33,995 bases of DNA from an uncultured Anaerolineales bacterium (GTDB lineage: Bacteria > Chloroflexota > Anaerolineae > Anaerolineales > UBA4823). The position numbers and the translations under genes are program-made. Below, one piece after another: positions 31,829 to 33,995 of the stretch (positions are counted from its first letter, which is position 1; each line of letters begins with the position of its first letter). The notes below the pieces were generated by a model. It did not search any database, was not told where the DNA came from, and saw nothing but the letters and a program-made list of their open reading frames with translations. The DNA lies in NCBI GenBank assembly GCA_903872065.1, contig CAIQJJ010000752.1, positions 1-33,995 on the forward strand, written 5' to 3'.

Positions 31829-33232
31829 ATGACGCCTCTGGCGCAGTTCATGGAACTCAACCGAAACATCATCCTGTTTCTTTATGGGTTGGTGTTCTTT
31901 TCGTTGGGCCTGACCCTGGCAATGCAATCACGCAGCCATTCTCGCCTGGAACTGGCGCGCAGCTTGAAGTGGCTGGCGGCTTTTGGGCTAATTCATGGCA
32001 GCTACGAATGGGGGGAATTGATCATCCCGCTCCAGTCGCCCAATTTAAGTGTGGCCTCGCTGTTTTTCTGGAAAGCTGCCCAGTTATTGGCTCTGGCTGC
32101 TTCATTTGCAGTCTTGTTTCAGTTTGGCATTTCTCTGCTGGCGCTTACCGGCAAATGGCGTTGGCTGCATATCTTGCCAACCGCGCTCTTTTTGCTCTGG
32201 CTGGCGGTGGTCTACGGAGTGCTGCTGCCGGTAATGCCAGATACTGATACCTGGCGCAACACGGGAAATGCTCTGACGCGTTATTTCATCTCACTGCCAG
32301 CAGGCTTATTGGCCTCGTTTGGGCTGCGACGGTATGCACAACAACGAATCGTTATGTTCAACGCGCCGCATATTTTACGAACCCTGCAAACTGCCAGCCT
32401 GGCGTTATTCCTGTATGCTTTATTGAGCGGGCTGATCGCTCCACCCGCGCCATTCTTCCCAGCAAACTGGCTCAACACAATCTCGTTCAGCCAGGTAACA
32501 CAAGTCCCGGTGCGCATTTTTCGTTCAGTGATCGGCCTGCTGCTGACAATTTCCATGATCCGCGCCCTGGAAATCTTTGACCTGGAATATCTACGCCAAA
32601 TCGAGGCTATGGAACGAAAACAAATCCTGGGGGTCGAACGTGAACGGCTGGGACGTGAACTACACGATGGAGCGATGCAAGCGGTCTATACCGCCGGCTT
32701 ACTGGTTGAATCAGCAGTCAGTCTGGCTGCGCCTGGCAGTCCGCTGGCAGAACGTTTGCAAAGCGCGATCGGCGCCCTGGATGGCGCGGTGCAAGATATG
32801 CGCCGCAGTTTGAATGAACTGACTACCACAGCAGAAAACCAATCTCTGGTTGAAGCCTTAAGCCAGTTGGTGCAAGACCCGCGCCTGGCGGAAGGTGTGC
32901 GCATTCAATTAGCACTGAACCTGCCAATAGAGCGCAGCCTTTCGCCATCTGCTACCGCGCATGTCCTGGCGATCGTGCGCGAGGCGCTGGTGAACATCAT
33001 TCGCCACGCCAACGCCAGCCTGGCTAAAATAAGCCTGGAGGACAATGGTCAGCAAGCGCACTTATCCATTTGTGATAATGGACGCGGCATGTCGCCAGAC
33101 ACACTCCCAGGCTATGGCTTGCGCAATATGAGCGACCGGGCGCGCTTGCTGGGCGGTAAGCTGACCATCTCTGGACAACCGGGAAAAGGAGTCGCCCTGC
33201 AACTAGATTTTCCCTGGGAGGAAAAAGCGTGA
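31829..33232 (+). CDS. Membrane sensor histidine kinase, NarL/DegS type
   Basis: A 467-residue kinase. Residues about 1-255 hold seven or so transmembrane segments (for example NRNIILFLYGLVFFSLGLTL) without a recognised sensor domain. The HisKA_3 dimer domain follows with ERERLGRELHDGAMQ, where His279 is the phosphorylated residue, and then a HATPase with an N box REALVNIIRHANA, a G box CDNGRGM and YGLRNMSDRARLLGG. Signal unknown. ATG at 31829 is preferred; upstream in-frame codons run into hisH. There is no good ribosome binding site. The stop overlaps the response regulator start, which identifies its partner. Confidence 0.88.
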   Translation: MTPLAQFMELNRNIILFLYGLVFFSLGLTLAMQSRSHSRLELARSLKWLAAFGLIHGSYEWGELIIPLQSPNLSVASLFFWKAAQLLALAASFAVLFQFGISLLALTGKWRWLHILPTALFLLWLAVVYGVLLPVMPDTDTWRNTGNALTRYFISLPAGLLASFGLRRYAQQRIVMFNAPHILRTLQTASLALFLYALLSGLIAPPAPFFPANWLNTISFSQVTQVPVRIFRSVIGLLLTISMIRALEIFDLEYLRQIEAMERKQILGVERERLGRELHDGAMQAVYTAGLLVESAVSLAAPGSPLAERLQSAIGALDGAVQDMRRSLNELTTTAENQSLVEALSQLVQDPRLAEGVRIQLALNLPIERSLSPSATAHVLAIVREALVNIIRHANASLAKISLEDNGQQAHLSICDNGRGMSPDTLPGYGLRNMSDRARLLGGKLTISGQPGKGVALQLDFPWEEKA

Positions 33233-33897
33233 TGGAAAAAATTCGCGTTTTGTTGGTGGATGATCATGAGATTGTACGCCTGGGTCTGATGACCTTGATC
33301 AACGATCAGGCAGAAATGCAAGTGGTGGGCGAAGCCGGTACCGCCGCTGAGGCGCTGGTCTGCGTAGAAAAACTGCACCCCGATGTGATTTTGATGGATA
33401 TTCGCCTGCCCGGTCTGAGCGGAATTGAGGCAACCCGCCAGATTGTGCAAAAATTCCCCAACAGCAAGATCATCATGTTGACTTCTTATACAGACAACGA
33501 ACTAGTTGTACAGGCAATCCGCGCCGGCGCCAGCGGGTATGTGCTTAAACAGGTAGGCAACAGCGAATTATTGCGCGCCATCCGCGCCGCGGCGCGCGGG
33601 GAAGCCTTGCTGGACACAAATGCTGCCGCTCGCCTGCTGGCGCACCTGCGCCATGTAGAAAAAAAATTGGATGATCACGCTTTCCAAAACCTTTCTGAGC
33701 GTGAACTGGATGTACTGCTTGAAGTCGTACGCGGCAAGACCAATCTTGAAATCGGTCAAACGCTCAACCTGCAGGAAAAAACCGTCCGCAATTACGTTAG
33801 CAGCATTTTGGAGAAACTTAACTTAAGCAACCGGGTTGAACTGGCAGTGTATGCAGTCCAGCATCATCTGTTAGAACATATTCCAAAGAAAAGTTGA
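33232..33897 (+). CDS. LuxR/NarL-family response regulator
   Basis: A 221-residue two-domain regulator. The receiver (1-120) has the acidic pair Asp10-Asp11, the phosphorylated Asp56 in VILMDIRLPG, and the switch Thr and Lys in MLTSYTD and YVLKQVG. The GerE helix-turn-helix (about 150-212) reads LSERELDVLLEVVRGKTNLE then EKTVRNYVSSILEKLNLSN. It is phosphorylated by the preceding kinase. GGAGG at 33217-33221 fits either ATG 33232 or GTG 33229 (one extra residue). Target genes are not visible. Confidence 0.93.
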   Translation: MEKIRVLLVDDHEIVRLGLMTLINDQAEMQVVGEAGTAAEALVCVEKLHPDVILMDIRLPGLSGIEATRQIVQKFPNSKIIMLTSYTDNELVVQAIRAGASGYVLKQVGNSELLRAIRAAARGEALLDTNAAARLLAHLRHVEKKLDDHAFQNLSERELDVLLEVVRGKTNLEIGQTLNLQEKTVRNYVSSILEKLNLSNRVELAVYAVQHHLLEHIPKKS

Positions 33898-33912
33898 TTG
33901 GCGCAGATAAAT

Positions 33913-33953
33913 AAAAAAAAGCCGTGGGCCGGCGCTGAATGACCGACCCACGG
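33913..33953 (-). terminator. Terminator of a minus-strand gene beyond the right edge
   Basis: On the minus strand CCGTGGG (33953-33947) and CCCACGG (33928-33922) pair, extended by 3 bp after one mismatch, followed by eight T (33920-33913). There is no T-run on the plus side, so it serves leftward transcription; the gene itself lies outside the window. Confidence 0.7.
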
Positions 33954-33995
33954 AGCATTCCTGGAGATGGAAGATTAAGCTCAGGGCATATTTAA

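Overview
The window reads as chromosomal DNA from a GC-rich, environmental bacterium, most likely a Chloroflexota member of Anaerolineae type. This is an inference from the flavour of the proteins (long-form HisG, TAT-lipoprotein MsrP, NarL-type kinase, glycine-rich RRM protein) and is not proven by a marker tree. There is no rRNA, tRNA, CRISPR array or complete insertion sequence. Coding density is high and most ORFs on the opposite strand are shadows.

Left edge (1-4100, minus strand). The first 32 codons of a NYN-domain nuclease run off the left end. They are preceded by a leader that carries a promoter, a terminator hairpin and then a ribosome binding site. Next comes a 1162-residue PLD-nuclease/SNF2-helicase fusion, and then an AT-richer stretch with a possible gene remnant. 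This is the most accessory-looking part of the window.

4100-9834 (plus). A SAM-dependent methyltransferase has its own clear promoter. It is followed by a tight cluster: a LarA-like (Lar_N/DUF2088) protein, E1-alpha, E1-beta and E2 of a 2-oxoacid/acetoin dehydrogenase complex without an E3 gene, and a small LuxR-type DNA-binding protein.

9900-15700. ZupT metal transporter, an orphan VirB11/CpaF-like ATPase, a half-size EamA transporter divergent from an AspT-type transporter, an SDR oxidoreductase and recO. zupT and the AspT gene have -10 boxes so close to ATG, with no ribosome binding site, that leaderless mRNAs are likely. Two perfect hairpins act as bidirectional terminators.

15750-22200. 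An RRM RNA-binding protein, msrP followed upstream by the C-terminal half of a nitroreductase (pseudogene), a CDP-alcohol phosphatidyltransferase, a homocysteine methyltransferase family protein, an aldo/keto reductase, the C-terminal remnant of an APH-type phosphotransferase, and a MerR/TipAS regulator whose promoter has the 19-bp spacer typical of MerR targets.

22200-31800. rpoB with its own sigma-70-like promoter and an attenuator-like hairpin in the leader. Its reading frame is broken by one extra C in a C6 run. rpoC is not adjacent. A terminator follows, and only about 16 nt later hisG starts the operon hisG-hisD-hisC-hisB-hisA-hisH, mostly with ATGA overlaps. hisF, hisI and hisE are not present. 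A 43-nt perfect palindrome is inserted in frame just after the hisA start codon and resembles the terminator hairpin at 11880-11924.

31800-33995. A membrane-bound NarL-type sensor kinase and its LuxR-type response regulator, then a terminator for a minus-strand gene beyond the right edge.

The best leads are the NYN/PLD-helicase pair with its conditional-looking leader, the rpoB frameshift and leader hairpin, the palindrome family that enters hisA, and the LarA-like gene tied to a 2-oxoacid dehydrogenase operon.
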